Source of the DNA: MGBC163016 sp964631345
GTDB lineage: Bacteria > Actinomycetota > Coriobacteriia > Coriobacteriales > Eggerthellaceae
Assembly (NCBI GenBank): GCA_964631345.1
Contig: CAZVWE010000004.1
Span: forward strand, 113,294-177,293
Direction: 5' to 3'
Length of the DNA stretch: 64,000 nucleotides
The notes under the pieces were generated by a model, which saw only the letters and a list, made by a program, of their open reading frames with translations, made no database searches and had not been told where the DNA came from. How positions within the stretch are numbered: position 1 is the first letter of the stretch; every line of letters begins with the position of its first letter. Shown in pieces: positions 35,506 through 44,575 of the stretch. Made by a program: the position numbers and the translations under genes.

Positions 35506-36405
35506 TTATCGCTTTCTCGCCATTAACTTAGACTCACGCAAAAGACTCGGTATCTGTTTGCAGACAATCCCAGCTAGTACCAAAATCGCACCGAACATCA
35601 CCAAAGGTGATGGCTGTTCTCCAACAAATAACCATGCGGCCAAAATGCCAATAGGTAATTCGCTGGAAGCCATAATTGACACCATTCCAGCTGATAACTT
35701 CGAACTAGCAAAATTGATAAGCGATGTAGGAAATAAGATTCCTATGCAGGCAAGCGCTATAGAGTACATCCAAGCTGTTGGGTTCGGCAGTGATTCAACA
35801 TATGCACTAGGATTTATTAGCGATGTAACAACAAGTCCACCTAAAGCAAGCATTGCGGTTTTTAAAACCGTCGGTTGCCCGACTCCAATAATTCCTGAGA
35901 AATACAAAAATAGTGCATAGAAGACCGCCGAACCCATTCCAAAACAAACGCCTACTACATCAAGCTTACCAACGCTTCCATCCAATAATCCTGTTGCAAA
36001 AAGCGTTCCTATAAGGACGATCACAATTGCAATCACACTAGATACTGTTGGAAGCTTACGCTTATGAAAGCACTCGATCAAAACGCTTACCCAGACATAT
36101 TGAAACAGCAATGTTAGAGCAACCGAACTTGGCAAAAGCGTCACGGCTGTGTAGTAACACACTGATGTTGCGCCTGTGAATAATCCAAGTGCAGCCATAG
36201 GTAAACAATTACGAGGCTTCCCAAAGGGAACACGTCTTACGAATATAACAACTAAGCACGCAATAAGCGCACACAGGTATTGCAGCGGCAAAAATTTCGC
36301 AGGATAAATGTTTGCCTCCGCTGCAATTTTGATCACAGGAACTATGAATCCATAGCTAGATCCTGCGATAAATACTAATAAGGAATTTTTTAACGTGTTA
36401 CTCAT
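35506..36405 (-). CDS. EamA/DMT-family transporter
   Basis: A 299-residue protein with ten hydrophobic helices arranged as two EamA repeats. The second contains the ASSELPIGILAAWLFVGEQPSP segment characteristic of drug/metabolite exporters. The ATG at 36405 lies inside the end of the upstream B3/B4 gene (overlap of 8 bases), so translation is coupled. The substrate is unknown; pairing with a B3/B4 protein may hint at amino-acid or aminoacyl-related export. Confidence 0.9.
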   Translation of the reverse strand: MSNTLKNSLLVFIAGSSYGFIVPVIKIAAEANIYPAKFLPLQYLCALIACLVVIFVRRVPFGKPRNCLPMAALGLFTGATSVCYYTAVTLLPSSVALTLLFQYVWVSVLIECFHKRKLPTVSSVIAIVIVLIGTLFATGLLDGSVGKLDVVGVCFGMGSAVFYALFLYFSGIIGVGQPTVLKTAMLALGGLVVTSLINPSAYVESLPNPTAWMYSIALACIGILFPTSLINFASSKLSAGMVSIMASSELPIGILAAWLFVGEQPSPLVMFGAILVLAGIVCKQIPSLLRESKLMARKR

Positions 36406-37123
36406 CAATGATCATAGTTGGATTTTCTTTAGTAATAATCTCTTTTGCGAATATCGTAGCACCCAAGCGAGACTCGACCATATCTGCCAGCTCACCAATC
36501 GCTGATTGCAAATCATCTTTTCGAGAAGGATCCACAGACTCAATAATGAGAAATGCCTTTCTTGAATTATCCGTAAGCGCGGTACGCTGTCCATCACGCC
36601 AATTCCAACACCGGCAAACCGCCCCTGCATCATCGCGGTAACAAAGCTCTCCTTCTAAAGTTGGAGCATCTTCTTCATCGCCCAGCGCACGAAATGCATC
36701 TCCACCTTCTGTTATACCTAAACGCAGATCTCCCTGAAACGTATCAATATCTTCACCCCCAACAGGCAAAGCATACTTGAGCGAAATCGTGTTATACACA
36801 TCCACCGCAGGATTTATAGAATCCACAGGATTGCCTTTAAGCACTCGCTTTAAAAGGTTCTCAATAGACGCGCGAGCTCCTTTTTTGGTTTTAAATTTTT
36901 GATAAGCGTCGCGCCAAACTGCAACCACTTCATTTTGCGAAATCGTATTGCTAGTAAGATGTTTATCTGCCACCGCATTCGCGTCAGACAGTGCTTGTCT
37001 TATGACTTTCGCATCATCTGGATCGACCTTATCCTCAGGCAACATATCGTGAACTACAACTATCCCTATATTGGCATCGGGAAATAGATCCCAAAACGAC
37101 TTTTCGGTAATAAATGACTTCAT
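36398..37123 (-). CDS. B3/B4 tRNA-binding domain protein
   Basis: A 241-residue protein matching the stand-alone B3/B4 domain related to the editing module of the phenylalanyl-tRNA synthetase beta chain. It has NIGIVVVHDM at the N terminus, AVWRDAYQKFKTKKGARASIENLLKR, and the late CYRDDAGAVCRCWNWRDGQRTALT. Free-standing members are thought to edit mischarged tRNA or bind aminoacyl compounds. A terminator-like leader hairpin (37199-37259) precedes it. It overlaps the EamA gene. Confidence 0.88.
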   Translation of the reverse strand: MKSFITEKSFWDLFPDANIGIVVVHDMLPEDKVDPDDAKVIRQALSDANAVADKHLTSNTISQNEVVAVWRDAYQKFKTKKGARASIENLLKRVLKGNPVDSINPAVDVYNTISLKYALPVGGEDIDTFQGDLRLGITEGGDAFRALGDEEDAPTLEGELCYRDDAGAVCRCWNWRDGQRTALTDNSRKAFLIIESVDPSRKDDLQSAIGELADMVESRLGATIFAKEIITKENPTMIIDE

Positions 37124-37189
37124 AATTGTTCCTTTCGGCTTAGGGTTATAGCCCTTTTACCTCTTATAGCCCTTATAGCCCTGGCTTCC

Positions 37190-37262
37190 AAATAAAAAAT
37201 GAGCACTCACACGATGGCATCTTCTAAGGCCTAACGATGCACATCACATGAATGCTCATGTC
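37190..37262 (-). promoter_or_regulatory. Leader terminator (attenuator-like) upstream of the B3/B4-EamA genes
   Basis: A long stem (arms 37199-37221 and 37236-37259, about 20 pairs with some wobbles) is followed on the minus strand by TTTTTTATT. No gene lies upstream on this strand before the divergent acetyltransferase, so the terminator sits in the leader of the B3/B4 gene. CCGCCGGGTAGAC comes just before the stem. It does not match any riboswitch class I can name. The bases 37143-37182, between terminator and gene, contain TTATAGCCC three times. Confidence 0.6.
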
Positions 37263-37385
37263 TACCCGGCGGCAGTTTATTTATTCGCACTATACCGCAA
37301 ATATCCCGAAGCGAAAAGTCTAACCATCACTGGTATCATATGCAGACTGTTTGAAACGCGATTTCAGTAAATCAACGAGGTATAG

Positions 37386-37931
37386 ATGACTGATCAATCA
37401 ACTGAACTTGAAGTACGCAAAGCACAGATGGCAGACCTAGATGCCGTCATGGATTTTTATTCGAACATGATCGATGAAATGCATGGCACCAACTTCGACA
37501 TTTTGTGGAAACATGACGTGCATCCGACTAACGCCTTTTTGAAAGAGTCAGTTGAGCAGGGACACATGATGATCGGCATTGCAGAAGATGGAAATATCGC
37601 GTGTGCGCTGGTTGTAAATCATGATCGAGCACAGGGATATGAAGCTGTGCCTTGGCAGATTGATGCCCCGTTAGATCAAGTTGGCATAGTACACATTGTT
37701 GCAACACGCCCAGCTTATCATGGGCGCGGCTTCGCAAAGAAGCTGGTACGTGGTGCAATTGAAGCCGCACGAGAAGAGGGGCTACTTGCATTGCAGCTCG
37801 ATACTTTTGTCGACAACGTCCGTTCACACGCACTGTATGATTCCGTTGGGTTCATAAACCATGGATCTTGGCCAATTCTTTATGATGAGTTGGACTTAAT
37901 TGACCTCGATATGTTCGAGTACGTTTTGTAA
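37386..37931 (+). CDS. GNAT-family N-acetyltransferase
   Basis: A 181-residue GNAT protein. The acetyl-CoA loop is VATRPAYHGRGFAKKLVRGAIEAA (R/Q-x-x-G-x-G/A form), preceded by DQVGIVHIVAT and followed by ALQLDTFVDNVRSHALYDSVGFIN. The N-terminal ELEVRKAQMADLDAVMDFY is the usual first strand-helix. The acceptor is unknown. Confidence 0.92.
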   Translation: MTDQSTELEVRKAQMADLDAVMDFYSNMIDEMHGTNFDILWKHDVHPTNAFLKESVEQGHMMIGIAEDGNIACALVVNHDRAQGYEAVPWQIDAPLDQVGIVHIVATRPAYHGRGFAKKLVRGAIEAAREEGLLALQLDTFVDNVRSHALYDSVGFINHGSWPILYDELDLIDLDMFEYVL

Positions 37932-38006
37932 AATCCAGGCTCGCAGACTTTGGGGCTCGTTAAATCCAGGCTCGTAAAATTCGAAGCTTGTAAATTCCGA
38001 GGTTCC
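37928..38006. repeat. Five imperfect 15-16 bp tandem units
   Basis: Units begin at 37928, 37943, 37959, 37974 and 37990, each close to GTAAAATCCAGGCTC. The first contains the stop codon of the acetyltransferase gene. They fill the gap to the convergent nitroreductase gene. Confidence 0.7.
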
Positions 38007-38020
38007 GAGAAAGAGTGCTC

Positions 38021-38542
38021 TTAGAATCCTCCACGAACAACGATTTCATCTTTTGTATGGCGGTCGTAATGCATACGCGAAGGTTCTGCATTCGAATGTC
38101 CCAACATTAAGAACTGATAGGTGACAATATTATCTGGAAGATTAAATACCTCGCGTGCCTTTGAAGGCTCATAAGCACCAACGATACATGACGCAATTCC
38201 TTCGCTTTCGGCAACGAGCGCCATCTGCATAAGTGCAAGGCCACAATCTATCCAGCCATAATCAGGAGTTACATCCGGATTCTTCGCTGAAACAGTTTTA
38301 TCAAAACAAACCAAAATTACAGTTTGTGCGCCATATCGACATTTACTGCACTCATCAACCTTCGCCAGCTCATCTTTGCCCTGCAATACTATGAATCTCC
38401 AAGGTTGTTTATTGCATGCAGAAGGAGCAATGCGTCCAGCATCCAAAATTGCATCAAGTTGTTCGTCAGTAATTTGCTTATCCGTGAATTTCCTGCACGA
38501 ATAACGCTGCTCCATAAGTTTTATAAGGTTCTCAGTGTCCAT
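38021..38542 (-). CDS. Nitroreductase-family flavoprotein
   Basis: A 173-residue protein read from ATG 38542, which has AAAGGAG upstream. The nitroreductase hallmarks are MEQRYSCRKFTDKQI at the N terminus, LDAGRIAPSACNKQPWRFIV and the C-terminal EGIASCIVGAYEPSKAREVFNLP. FMN is the expected cofactor. Two cysteines in SKCRYGAQ are lineage-typical. A separate, broken nitroreductase lies at 53708-53940. Confidence 0.93.
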   Translation of the reverse strand: MDTENLIKLMEQRYSCRKFTDKQITDEQLDAILDAGRIAPSACNKQPWRFIVLQGKDELAKVDECSKCRYGAQTVILVCFDKTVSAKNPDVTPDYGWIDCGLALMQMALVAESEGIASCIVGAYEPSKAREVFNLPDNIVTYQFLMLGHSNAEPSRMHYDRHTKDEIVVRGGF

Positions 38543-38850
38543 CGTATACTCCTTTTGTGTTACGAGCATGCCCTAGAGCGCAATCTAGAGCGTGCTTTGT
38601 TATCTAAATCTAATTTAGTTGCTTTGGGTATGGCAAATTTGGAAAATCGTCCTTACTAAATTATCTTTACTATTATCAACTGGGCTTCTAATGAATGGTG
38701 TTGCGATTGCAGTAATCGTAATCTTTACGATAATAAATATTTCATAGCTACACAGTTACGTAAAATAACTATCAAATGCTATAGATCCTATATATACCTT
38801 GCAGGACAATATATATTAGACACTGCCTATCGTCTACGAAAGAGGTTGGC
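38543..38850. other. Divergent intergenic region with a palindrome
   Basis: This gap separates the nitroreductase from the LuxR-type regulator. The only structure seen is the palindrome ATCGTAA-TCT-TTACGAT at 38715-38731, possibly an operator. The rest is A/T-rich and shows no gene or RNA that I recognise. Confidence 0.5.
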
Positions 38851-40524
38851 TTGGCGGCTCCTAAAAGCGGAATGCTTCATGATCCGGTAATTAAGGTTCG
38901 AAAGAGCACTGATCCCTCGAAACCAAGATCACCTAAAAAACTTCAAAGTCTGGGTATGCCAATTTATGGAATATTCGGATTTGCAAGTTGTTTAGGATTG
39001 ATCGTGCTTATACTTTTGAATCCAACTGACTCTATCGACTCATTGAGTCCCGTGAGCTCATCGAACACTGTTAACTTTTTTACTTTTCATAGTATTCCAA
39101 CCATACTGATTTTCTTAGTCGGAATGATCATAACTACGCTAGCTATACTCTTAATTTCATTTAAGATTCGTTATTATTTAGTGCAAAACGTATTAAGAGC
39201 TACTGCATTAATTTGTACACCATTTGCACCGCTTCTTCTACTTGGATGCTTTCCTATAAAGCTTGACGATTGGACACTGATGGCCTTCGCTATAAGCGGT
39301 GTTGGTGCTGGAGCTTTGTTATGTTTTTGGATGCGACACCTCGCAGCCTTTACTACACAGCGACAGTCAATGATGTGCTGTGTAGGCACTTTAATAGTTA
39401 GCGGACTTATAGTAATCATCGGATCAGGCTTTCGTTTAGAGGCGCTTTATGTATTCGAGATCGTACTCGCCGTGCTTTCGGTAGTAATTTCATTTCTAGC
39501 ATCAACACGCACGCATAAGCAGGAATTGCAATTAGTAGAGAAACCCTCATTTGAAAGACTAAATCGCGGTAGATATCTACTGAAAGAAAACCTTCCTTCC
39601 ATGGCTTGCGCTCTTGTAATTGGATTTTGTTGGACAACCCAACATGCAAGTATTCCGCCTATTTTTGTTGCTTGCGCAATGGTTGCCGGTGGAGGTTTAT
39701 TGCTGCTTACTCTTATAACGTCCAACCAAAGTCCTGCATATCTTTTACTTGGCTTAGCTATGGTTGTTTACGTTGTTGGACTTTCCGTATCAATATTAGC
39801 TCCCAAAGAACTAGCATGGATTGGCATCGTGTTACTCGCAGTATACGCAAGTTGTTTGGGGGTCGTTCATGAAACGAACATCGCTCGTAATGCGCCAAAA
39901 CTTTTCACCCACCACACCACTGCCCTTGATCTTTCGTTGTGCCTTGATCTAGTCGCTCTTTTTATAGGAAATACGCTAGGATTGTTTGGTTATGGTGAGG
40001 CTTTCAGCAACAATGAAATAACACTTATGTCTAGAGCTATTATTGTGCTTGGAATAGCAGCTGTAGCCATCACTTTTTGTCTATTCACATCATCCCCTCA
40101 ATCACGACATCTTCCTGAATGGGGGACATCTAATAAAGGCGGTTTCTTCTCTTGGCTTAGACAACTCCAAGAAGTTCTCTTGGAGCAAACAGTAAATCCA
40201 TCGCCTGAAAACCCTACTTCACCTTCAAGACCATCGAGCGAGACCCAAATGACTCGCACTGAAGCCTATAACATGCTTGCATCATGCTATGGACTTTCGC
40301 GTAGAGAATCTGAAGTGTTCGCATTAATTGCTCGTGGTTATAACGCACAAAGTGTGGCTGATAAACTCTGCGTCTCTGTTAATACGGCAAAAACTCACAT
40401 CCACAGTATTTATGTTAAATATGATGTTCATAGTCATCAAGAATTGGTGAGAATTATTGAGGCTCAGGTTGTGGCATTGCTCTCAGGAAAGCCTATCGAA
40501 GAAGTAATTCATATAGAAGTTTAA
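38851..40524 (+). CDS. LuxR-type regulator with N-terminal 12-helix membrane domain
   Basis: A 557-residue protein with a TTG start (AGAGG six bases before). About 12 hydrophobic helices (residues 30-425) resemble an MFS-like membrane domain, followed by a Pro/Ser-rich linker. The C-terminal LuxR helix-turn-helix follows: YGLSRRESEVFALIARGY, then CVSVNTAKTHIHSIYVKYDVHS. Regulators of this architecture are abundant in gut Eggerthellaceae, where they sit next to molybdoenzyme operons and respond to the enzyme's substrate. Here the gene lies directly upstream of the zinc-ribbon and transhydroxylase-like genes. The site GGTG-ATTTA-CACC at 40625-40637 may be its target. Confidence 0.92.
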   Translation: MAAPKSGMLHDPVIKVRKSTDPSKPRSPKKLQSLGMPIYGIFGFASCLGLIVLILLNPTDSIDSLSPVSSSNTVNFFTFHSIPTILIFLVGMIITTLAILLISFKIRYYLVQNVLRATALICTPFAPLLLLGCFPIKLDDWTLMAFAISGVGAGALLCFWMRHLAAFTTQRQSMMCCVGTLIVSGLIVIIGSGFRLEALYVFEIVLAVLSVVISFLASTRTHKQELQLVEKPSFERLNRGRYLLKENLPSMACALVIGFCWTTQHASIPPIFVACAMVAGGGLLLLTLITSNQSPAYLLLGLAMVVYVVGLSVSILAPKELAWIGIVLLAVYASCLGVVHETNIARNAPKLFTHHTTALDLSLCLDLVALFIGNTLGLFGYGEAFSNNEITLMSRAIIVLGIAAVAITFCLFTSSPQSRHLPEWGTSNKGGFFSWLRQLQEVLLEQTVNPSPENPTSPSRPSSETQMTRTEAYNMLASCYGLSRRESEVFALIARGYNAQSVADKLCVSVNTAKTHIHSIYVKYDVHSHQELVRIIEAQVVALLSGKPIEEVIHIEV

Positions 40525-40624
40525 TTATTCGCAACATCTTATTTATCAACTTTATCAACTGAATCAAATAGGTTTTGGAACCTTTCTTTCTTATTCAACC
40601 CTCATACGAATTGGGTGAATAATG

Positions 40625-40637
40625 GGTGATTTACACC
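40625..40637. promoter_or_regulatory. Candidate LuxR-type operator upstream of the molybdoenzyme operon
   Basis: The dyad GGTG-ATTTA-CACC lies about 145 bases before the MCFRPA gene, in the only interval between the regulator and the operon. It is a short site and the assignment to the LuxR protein rests on position. Confidence 0.35.
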
Positions 40638-40781
40638 ACCCTAGATGAAATGGTTCCCCGCATATGCTGCTAGTCTTCCCAAAGATGTCCATAAAGCAAT
40701 GCCTTAATGGTTTGGATATCACAGAAGGCTACTTATCCAGTAGCTCTGCAATCCATGTATATTCCAAAGAAGGGAGAGTCT

Positions 40782-41003
40782 ATGTGCTTTAGACCGGCAG
40801 AAGCCAGCATGAACGATCACAACATATGTGATGCATGCGGTGTCGAAAACCCACCTGGCGAAGAGGTTTGTTCAAATTGCGGTGCAGCTCTTATCAAAAA
40901 AACAACAATCGCAAAACCCGCAACATCTACTGGAATGCCTCCGGCAGCACCTTCCGTAAAAATGCCCCCTAAGGCACCAAAAGTAAACATCCCCAAGCCA
41001 TAG
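40782..41003 (+). CDS. MCFRPA-type zinc-ribbon protein leading the molybdoenzyme operon
   Basis: A 73-residue protein from ATG 40782 (AGGGAGAG just upstream); the frame is open further upstream but the ribosome site and the paralogues fix this start. It begins MCFRPAEASM, has CDAC and CSNC as a single zinc ribbon, and ends in a Pro/Ala/Lys-rich tail. Even the DNA of the first codons (ATGTGYTTTAGACC) is shared with the copies at 1732 and 4216. It lies 33 bp before the large subunit gene. A chaperone or electron-transfer role for the molybdoenzyme is inferred only from position. Confidence 0.82.
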   Translation: MCFRPAEASMNDHNICDACGVENPPGEEVCSNCGAALIKKTTIAKPATSTGMPPAAPSVKMPPKAPKVNIPKP

Positions 41004-41035
41004 AAATATTAAATAACCGTTAGAGAGGAGAAGGC

Positions 41036-43606
41036 ATGACCGAAAAGAAAACGGTGGTAAAAACTACAGGATTCGTAGGGCCGAATTCCGCGTCCGACCC
41101 TGTTGAGATTGATATTGAAGAAGGCCGTACAATCAGATCGCGCCCTCTTAAGTTTGAGTCTTATGCAACAGAGGATCTAAACCCTTGGACAATTGAGGCG
41201 CGTGGCAAAAAATTTGAAGCACCCAAAAAATCTCAGCCTTCCCTTTTTGGTATCGCTTGGAAACAGCGAGTAGATTCTCCAAACCGAATTCTGCATCCTA
41301 TGAAACGTGTTGATTGGGATCCAAACGGAGAGCGCAATCCCCAAAACCGCGGCAAAAGCAAATATGTCCAAATTTCATGGGATGAAGCTTTCGATATTCT
41401 TACTAGCGAAGTCTCACGTATCAAAGACACATATGGTATCAATTCAATCTTTGTGCAATCCGATGGACATCATCAAGTAAAAATCGTCCATGGCGCCCGC
41501 GGAACTCAAGGATATGCGCTGGATTTACTTGGTGGCTACACCTTACAGGCTAGAAACCCTGACAGCTGGGAGGGCTGGTATTGGGGAGCAAAGCACATGT
41601 GGGGGCAAGACCCAGTTGGCCAAGGTATGCAAACCAACCTATTCAAAGACATAGCTGAAAACACTGATGATTTACTTTTCTGGGGTTGCGATGTGAACAC
41701 AACCACTTGGGGCGGCGGTGGTCAGGGATCGTCTAGATATTGCTTCTTCCTACACGACATCGGCGTTCGTCAAATTTATATCTGCCCCGATGTGAATTAC
41801 GGCGCAGCTGTGCATGCAGATAAATGGATTCCAGTACTTCCAAATACTGACTCTGCGTTACAGCTTGCAATTGCATATGTTTGGATCACAGAAGATCTTT
41901 ATGACAAGGAATACATCGACACACACTCAGTTGGATTCGACTGGTTTGTCTACCATGTAATGGGTGGTGACGATGGAATTATTAAGACACCAGAGTGGGC
42001 AGAACAGATTTGTGGTGTACCTGTGCGCAAGATCAAAGCGCTTGCTAGGTCTTGGGCAAAACGCAATGTCAGCATCGCACACTGCAATGGCGGATCATTC
42101 ATTCGTTCAACTTATTCGCATGAGCCAGCGCGTTTAGAAGTGGCTCTACTTGCAATGCAAGCTTTAGGGCATCCAGGTCGCAATCAGCTTAAATTCATGG
42201 AATTTGGTTTATTTGGGCTGGATTCCCAAAATCCACTTCCGCGCCCTAAGTTTACTCCGAATATGCATGAAATAATGTTTCCCTATCATGCAGACAAACG
42301 TGAGTCTTTTGTGACCGAGGTTTTAGTACCTGAAGCACTCGGCGGAGACTACACACCTGAAAATCCTCTTACTTGGTACGGCGTTACATGCTCAGGCATG
42401 CCTGTTGCAGATCAATTCGACAAGAAGCGCTACCCCGCTGAAGGCTGTGAGCGCATACATATGGTTTGGACTGACAGTCCAAAATGGACATCATCTTGGA
42501 ACGGCGGAAACAAATTTATCGATGCTATTCGCACCGATTACATCGAAACGGTTGTTGCACAACATATTTGGATGGAAGATGATTGTTTATTTGCAGATCT
42601 TTTGCTTCCAGTTAACACAAAGTTTGAAGAACGCGATATCGTTTGCGATACCGTATCCGGCACATTCAGCGCAGTTTGGCTTGAGGAACAAGCAACCGAG
42701 CCTCGTGGTGAGTCTATGTCAGACTACGAAATTTCACGCGAATTCTGCCGGCGCATGGGGGTTCTTGATCAATACAGAAACGGTGAATCAATTGACGAAA
42801 CAATTCGTCGTGGGTTTGAAGGCAGCGGTGTTCAATGGTTTACGTCGTTTGATGAATTTGAGAAGAACAGTGGCTATTTGATTCCAATCGCCAAAAACTG
42901 GGAAGAAGATAAACCAGGATTTTATAACTTCTACAGCAACCCTGAGGAATACCCACTGACAACGCCAACCGGAAAAATCGAGTTTTACTCTCAAGCTTTA
43001 GCTGATCACTTCCCAGACGATACAGAACGCACCCCCTATCCACATTGGATTGAAAAAGGTCCTTGGCACCCAGATGAACGCCTCACAACGCCACGCGGTA
43101 AGGAGTTCCCTTTCTTGATGGTTTCCAATCATCCCCACTTCCGTCTACATTCACAATATGACGACGTTCCGTGGATTCGTGAGATTCAAGGATGCAAAGT
43201 TATAGGACCTGATGGATATGCATATGAACCTGTTTGGATTAACCCAGAAGATGCTGCAGAGCTTGGTATCGAATCAGGTGATATCGTTCGTATATTCAAT
43301 GACCGTGGATGGACCATGGGTGGAGCAATCGTAACTAACCGCATCATCCGTCACGCTGTTTTACAAGACCATGGCGCACGACTTGACCCAATAGTCCCAG
43401 GTGTAGCTGACCGCGCAGGATGCAACAACACGATATGTCCGAAGCATACAGCTTCCAAGAATTGCTGTGGTGAAGTGACTAGCGGCTTTTTAGTCGGCAT
43501 CGAAAAAGTTGACGTATTTGAACTTGCCAAGCAATACCCAGAGGCGTTTTCAAAGCCTTACGACAAGGAAACCGGTCCTTTGCATATGGCGTCCATGACC
43601 GCTTAA
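41036..43606 (+). CDS. Pyrogallol transhydroxylase-like molybdopterin enzyme, large subunit
   Basis: An 856-residue DMSO-reductase-superfamily protein that lacks the N-terminal iron-sulfur cysteines (no Cys in the first 110 residues). It closely resembles, as I remember it, the large subunit of pyrogallol:phloroglucinol hydroxytransferase of Pelobacter: IEARGKKFEAPKK, PMKRVDWDPNGERNPQNRG, RNPDSWEGWYWG and MHMWGQ-like context. Asp176-Ser177-Trp178 correspond to the Mo-ligand Ser175 and its neighbours, and His146 fits the catalytic His144. The late GVADRAGCNN segment and the C-terminal pterin domain are also present. No Tat signal. Substrates are probably polyphenols or other hydroxylated aromatics; the exact one is unknown. 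Confidence 0.9.
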   Translation: MTEKKTVVKTTGFVGPNSASDPVEIDIEEGRTIRSRPLKFESYATEDLNPWTIEARGKKFEAPKKSQPSLFGIAWKQRVDSPNRILHPMKRVDWDPNGERNPQNRGKSKYVQISWDEAFDILTSEVSRIKDTYGINSIFVQSDGHHQVKIVHGARGTQGYALDLLGGYTLQARNPDSWEGWYWGAKHMWGQDPVGQGMQTNLFKDIAENTDDLLFWGCDVNTTTWGGGGQGSSRYCFFLHDIGVRQIYICPDVNYGAAVHADKWIPVLPNTDSALQLAIAYVWITEDLYDKEYIDTHSVGFDWFVYHVMGGDDGIIKTPEWAEQICGVPVRKIKALARSWAKRNVSIAHCNGGSFIRSTYSHEPARLEVALLAMQALGHPGRNQLKFMEFGLFGLDSQNPLPRPKFTPNMHEIMFPYHADKRESFVTEVLVPEALGGDYTPENPLTWYGVTCSGMPVADQFDKKRYPAEGCERIHMVWTDSPKWTSSWNGGNKFIDAIRTDYIETVVAQHIWMEDDCLFADLLLPVNTKFEERDIVCDTVSGTFSAVWLEEQATEPRGESMSDYEISREFCRRMGVLDQYRNGESIDETIRRGFEGSGVQWFTSFDEFEKNSGYLIPIAKNWEEDKPGFYNFYSNPEEYPLTTPTGKIEFYSQALADHFPDDTERTPYPHWIEKGPWHPDERLTTPRGKEFPFLMVSNHPHFRLHSQYDDVPWIREIQGCKVIGPDGYAYEPVWINPEDAAELGIESGDIVRIFNDRGWTMGGAIVTNRIIRHAVLQDHGARLDPIVPGVADRAGCNNTICPKHTASKNCCGEVTSGFLVGIEKVDVFELAKQYPEAFSKPYDKETGPLHMASMTA

Positions 43607-43636
43607 TAGACACCGCTAAATAGACAGGAGATTTAC

Positions 43637-44455
43637 ATGAAGGTCTTTATCTTCGATGCCGAGAAATGCAACGGCTGCTACAACTGCCAAGTAGCTTGCA
43701 AAGATGAACACGTAGGAAATGCATGGCCTCCATATTCTGCACCTGAACCAAATACGGGACAATTCTGGATTCGGGTCGACCAAAAAGAACATGGACAAAT
43801 TCCGATGGTCAAAGTTGAATACACCGCAATTCCTTGCATGCATTGTGAAAACTGCGTAGCTTCTGCTGCATGTCCGTCTGAGGCGTTTGTAAGGCGCGAC
43901 GACGGACTAATCTATATTAATTCAGAAGCTTGCACGGGATGCATGGCTTGCGTTGAAGCTTGCCCATATAATGCAGTGTTTGCAAACGCAGAACTAGGGA
44001 TCGCCCAAAAATGTACGGGTTGTGCTCATTTGGTTGACCAAGGCGAACTTCCCCACTGTGTTGACTTCTGCGCAACAGGCGGACTTCGCTTTGGTGATGA
44101 GGAGGATTTTGCAGATGAGATTGCAAACGCGGAAGTTTTGCTTGAGGATTTAGACACTAAGCCTCATGTGTACTACATTAATATGCCACATTTATTCTTG
44201 GGTGGCGAAGTTTGGGATCCTGAGACAGACGAGATTATTGAACACGCAAAGATTACACTTATTGAAAACGAAGGTGATTCGGACAAAGAACTAGTGCTAG
44301 AAAGTGATGACTTTGGTGACTTCAAGTTCGAAAAGCTTAGAGCTGGCAAATACAATCTAACGATTGAGGCCGATGGATATGAACCAATCCAGCGAAATAA
44401 TATTGAACTTAAAGAAAGCACCTACTTGGGAGATTTTCCATTGACGAGAGCATAG
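43637..44455 (+). CDS. Iron-sulfur subunit of the transhydroxylase-like enzyme with C-terminal beta domain
   Basis: A 272-residue protein. Residues 1-180 hold four groups of four cysteines (CNGCYNCQVAC, CMHCENC...C, CTGCMACVEACP, CTGC...C...C), enough for four [4Fe-4S] clusters. From KPHVYYINMPHLFLGG onwards the C terminus is a Cna-B/transthyretin-like beta domain (DDFGDFKFEKLRAGKYNLTIEADGYEP). The length and this extra domain match the small subunit of pyrogallol transhydroxylase. As I recall that subunit, it keeps only three clusters, whereas the third cysteine group is intact here. There is no signal or membrane anchor. The gene lies 30 bp after the large subunit gene and ends at a terminator. 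Confidence 0.92.
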   Translation: MKVFIFDAEKCNGCYNCQVACKDEHVGNAWPPYSAPEPNTGQFWIRVDQKEHGQIPMVKVEYTAIPCMHCENCVASAACPSEAFVRRDDGLIYINSEACTGCMACVEACPYNAVFANAELGIAQKCTGCAHLVDQGELPHCVDFCATGGLRFGDEEDFADEIANAEVLLEDLDTKPHVYYINMPHLFLGGEVWDPETDEIIEHAKITLIENEGDSDKELVLESDDFGDFKFEKLRAGKYNLTIEADGYEPIQRNNIELKESTYLGDFPLTRA

Positions 44456-44529
44456 CTTCGAAGGGGCGCTTATCGAAGTAACCACAGAAGCAATAGCTGC
44501 ATAAGATGGTTTGCGAAAGTATTTATAAC

Positions 44530-44568
44530 GGGGAGTTAATCCTAGATCAAAAATAACCAACTCCCCCT
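44530..44568 (+). terminator. Terminator of the molybdoenzyme operon
   Basis: GGGGAGTT (44530-44537) pairs with AACTCCCC (44559-44566), followed by CTTT. It comes 75 bp after the small-subunit gene. The U-tract is short. Confidence 0.65.
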
Positions 44569-44575
44569 TTCGCAT

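Noticed and set aside
37199..37275. Possible ZTP or T-box riboswitch suggested by CCGCCGGG near the leader terminator
   Set aside because: The other conserved blocks of either class (GGGTCGTG region, or the T-box AGGGTGGNACCGCG) are absent.
42405..42881. A 158-residue frame inside the molybdoenzyme large subunit gene
   Set aside because: It is fully contained in a well-supported gene on the same strand in another frame and has no recognisable motif.
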